Assembly: GCF_029870285.1 (NCBI RefSeq)
Contig: NZ_JACSYA010000017.1
Coordinates: 48,555-112,554 of the forward strand
Source of the DNA: Delftia sp. PS-11
Lineage (GTDB): Bacteria > Pseudomonadota > Gammaproteobacteria > Burkholderiales > Burkholderiaceae_C
DNA: 64,000 nucleotides
Reading direction: 5' to 3'
The notes below the pieces were generated by a model. That model searched no databases. It was not told where the DNA came from and saw nothing but the letters and a program-made list of their open reading frames with translations. Position numbers and translations under genes: made by a program. This document shows positions 62,196-64,000 of this stretch, piece after piece; position 1 is the stretch's first letter, and each line of letters starts with the position of its first letter.

Positions 62196-63880
62196 GCAGC
62201 GGACTCCTCATGCGCCACAGCCGGTGCCAGCCGCACCACACGGTGCATGGCGCCCGCCAGCCGGGCATCGTGGGTCGCGACGATCAGCGTGCGCCCACGC
62301 GCCAGCTGCAGCAGGGCATCGGTGACCTGGGCGGCCGTGGCGGGGTCCAGATGGGCCGTGGGCTCATCGGCCAGCAGCAGGCCTGCATCGCGCGACAAGG
62401 CCAGCCGCGCCAGCGCCAGACGCACGATCTCGCCCCCCGACAGGCCGGCACCGCCCTCGCCCAGCGTGGCACCGGCGCGCGCCTGAGCCACCTGGCCCAG
62501 TCCGGCCTGCACCAGGGCCTGGCGCAGCTCATCCGGGTTGCGGCCCTGGCGCCCCAGCGTCAGATTGGCAGCCACCGCGCCTGCGAAGACATGGGGGCTC
62601 TGCCCCATCCAGGCCATGCGCGCGCGCAGCCTGTTGGCAGATTCGCCATCGAGCTGCAGGCCATCGATATGGATGCGCCCGGGCTGCGCTACCGGCAGCA
62701 ATCCGGCGACCTGCGCCAGCAGCAATGATTTGCCGCTGCCACTGGGCGCCCAAAGCGCCACATGCTCGCCAGGCCGCACATGCAGCGACACCGGGGCCAG
62801 CGAGCAGGCACTGCCCGGCGCCTGCGGCAGCACCTGCTCCAGACGCAGGTCGCAAGCCTGGCCCGTGGCAGGACCCGGCGCGGACAGTGCGCCGGGCAGG
62901 GGCTGCGCCCCTTCGCCCAGGGCCGCCAGCGCCTCCAGCGCAGCCTCGCCGTTGGCACGGTCATGCCAGACGGCGGACAGCTCGCGCAGCGGCTCGAAAA
63001 AGCTGGGCGCCAGCAGCAGCACGAACAGGGCCTGGCCCAGGCTCATCGCCTGCCCCCAGCTGCCAAAAGACAAATGGCCCAGCAGATGAAAACCCACATA
63101 GACGGCCACCATGGCCACGCCCAGCGCGGAAAACAGCTCCAGCACGGCAGAGGACAGGAAAGCGATGCGCAGCACCCGCATGCTGCGCCCGCGCAGCGAC
63201 TCGGCACTGGCGCGCAGCTGCCGCGCCGTGGCATCCACGGCACCGAGGGCACGCAGCGTGGACAGGCCGCGCAGCCGGTCGAGCAGGAAAGCGTTCATGC
63301 CGCCCAACTCCACCATCTGGGCCTGGCTGGCCGCCTGGGCACGCCAGCCGACAATCGCCATGAACAGGGGAATCAGCGGCGCCGCCAGCACCAGAATCAG
63401 CGCCGCCACCCAGCTCTGGCTGGCCACGGCCAGCGCGATCAGCAGCGGCGCCAGCCGCACCCGCCACAAGGCCGTCTGGTAGCGCGACAGCCAGGGCACG
63501 ATGGCTTCGGCCTGCTCGGCCACGGCACTGGCCGCCTGCCCCGAAGCCGCGCGCCGGCGGTCCATGGGCGAGGTGGCTGCCAGCGCCTGCACGACCCGTG
63601 CACGCACGGTACTCAGCCATGCACGCGCCTGCAGATGCGCGCGCCGCGTGCCCAGGGCATCGCAGGCGGCACGCACGGCGCCCAACAGCGCCACACCGGC
63701 GGCCAGAGGCCACAACGGCGCCATGCCCCGGTCATCGGCCATCGATTGCACGGCCCAGGCCAGCAGCCATGCCTGTGGCAGCCACAGCAGCGAGGACAGC
63801 ACCAGCAGCCCCGTGCCATCCATGGGACGGCGCGCCAGCGGCAGAAGCTCAGACATTGACGGGGTGCAAGGTTTGTTCAT
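62192..63880 (-). CDS. cydD: Glutathione/cysteine ABC exporter subunit CydD
   Basis: 562 residues from the ATG at 63880; an alternative ATG at 63856 is as poorly served by ribosome-binding sequence. Membrane domain helices (GLLVLSSLLWLPQAWLLAWA; RVRLAPLLIALAVASQSWVA) then the ABC domain: Walker A WAPSGSGKSLLL, signature LSGGEIVRLALARLAL, Walker B GLLLADEPTAHLD. It partners CydC. It heads the cydDCABX operon; a 22-bp dyad lies 9 bases upstream of its ATG. Confidence 0.94.
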   Translation of the reverse strand: MNKPCTPSMSELLPLARRPMDGTGLLVLSSLLWLPQAWLLAWAVQSMADDRGMAPLWPLAAGVALLGAVRAACDALGTRRAHLQARAWLSTVRARVVQALAATSPMDRRRAASGQAASAVAEQAEAIVPWLSRYQTALWRVRLAPLLIALAVASQSWVAALILVLAAPLIPLFMAIVGWRAQAASQAQMVELGGMNAFLLDRLRGLSTLRALGAVDATARQLRASAESLRGRSMRVLRIAFLSSAVLELFSALGVAMVAVYVGFHLLGHLSFGSWGQAMSLGQALFVLLLAPSFFEPLRELSAVWHDRANGEAALEALAALGEGAQPLPGALSAPGPATGQACDLRLEQVLPQAPGSACSLAPVSLHVRPGEHVALWAPSGSGKSLLLAQVAGLLPVAQPGRIHIDGLQLDGESANRLRARMAWMGQSPHVFAGAVAANLTLGRQGRNPDELRQALVQAGLGQVAQARAGATLGEGGAGLSGGEIVRLALARLALSRDAGLLLADEPTAHLDPATAAQVTDALLQLARGRTLIVATHDARLAGAMHRVVRLAPAVAHEESAA

Positions 63881-63889
63881 TGTTTTTGA

Positions 63890-63911
63890 AATTTCAGTAT
63901 TTACTGAAATT
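63890..63911. promoter_or_regulatory. 22-bp dyad upstream of the cyd operon
   Basis: AATTTCAGT-ATTT-ACTGAAATT is a perfect inverted repeat with 9-base arms in an AT-rich patch 9 bases before the cydD start. It is not an FNR-type TTGAT-N4-ATCAA site. It could be a redox or NO-sensing regulator operator, or a leader hairpin at the translation start. Confidence 0.55.
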
Positions 63912-63968
63912 ACGCAAACAATTCTAAGCAGTCTTGCGCTACGAGGGAATACCCCAAAAGGAAACCCA

Positions 63969-64000
63969 GTGAACCAGTCAGGCTGGCTGTGCCGCCCGCC
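63969..64000 (+). CDS. Possible start of a divergent gene (cut by window edge)
   Basis: GTG at 63969 is preceded by AAAAGGAAACCCA, a good ribosome-binding site, and opens a frame (NQSGWLCRPP) to the edge. Too short to identify. It would be divergent from cydD and share its control region. Confidence 0.35.
   Translation, partial: MNQSGWLCRP

Overview
The window is GC-rich, densely coded chromosomal DNA of a betaproteobacterium, most likely Comamonadaceae (Delftia/Comamonas/Acidovorax-like). This rests on overall protein character and layout: Bug-type tricarboxylate receptors next to catabolic genes, a gntR-sdhCDAB-sdhE-gltA block divergent from mdh, and ybgC-tolQRA. No database was searched, so the genus is an inference. 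I see no rRNA, tRNA, insertion sequence, prophage or CRISPR array.

Layout. 1-3.4 kb: the 3' end of an aminotransferase gene, then ybgC-tolQ-tolR-tolA for the cell-envelope Tol system; tolB and pal do not follow. 3.4-5.5 kb: a two-gene rtcB-prfH RNA-repair/ribosome-rescue operon preceded by a long leader with a possible 13-codon ORF. 5.5-11 kb: a TSUP exporter divergent from a LysR regulator (shared region with repeated dyads), the tRNA hydroxylase gene trhP with a strong terminator, a ParB-like gene and a MocR regulator. 11-14 kb: an ilvD/edd-type dehydratase followed by a Bug receptor. 14-19 kb: ccoG (cbb3 oxidase assembly), a DUF2157 / DUF4401-GDYXXLXY membrane pair and a small HEAGH membrane protein. 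19-24 kb: an acyl-CoA dehydrogenase - Bug receptor - CaiB operon divergent from its probable LysR regulator.

24-43 kb is a TCA-cycle region: acnA, acnB, an exported Lys/Ala-rich protein, a citrate-lyase-beta-like enzyme, trans-aconitate methyltransferase, mdh, a GntR regulator, sdhCDAB, sdhE and gltA. Together they cover citrate synthase, both aconitases, succinate dehydrogenase with its flavinylation factor, malate dehydrogenase and a repair enzyme for a toxic aconitate isomer. Between acnA and acnB, on the opposite strand, lies an unusual gene pair (27.3-30.7 kb): a DNA-binding protein with an apparently degenerate NTPase-like domain, overlapping a membrane protein that joins a type-IV-pilin-like periplasmic domain to a cytoplasmic AAA/STAND-like ATPase. 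This is the best candidate here for an undescribed system.

43-47 kb: a Fur-box-controlled fecI-fecR-fecA type iron-uptake module. 47-57.5 kb: a DEAD-box helicase, a GlxA-type regulator, the glutathione-dependent formaldehyde pathway (adhC-fghA), rnk with a terminator-like hairpin in its leader, a PAS-PAS-GAF-GGDEF-EAL protein with an altered GGDEF motif, an acyltransferase and a GbsR/MarR regulator. 57.5-64 kb: a complete cytochrome bd operon, cydDCABX, reading leftward, including a 45-codon cydX, with a 22-bp dyad just upstream of cydD.
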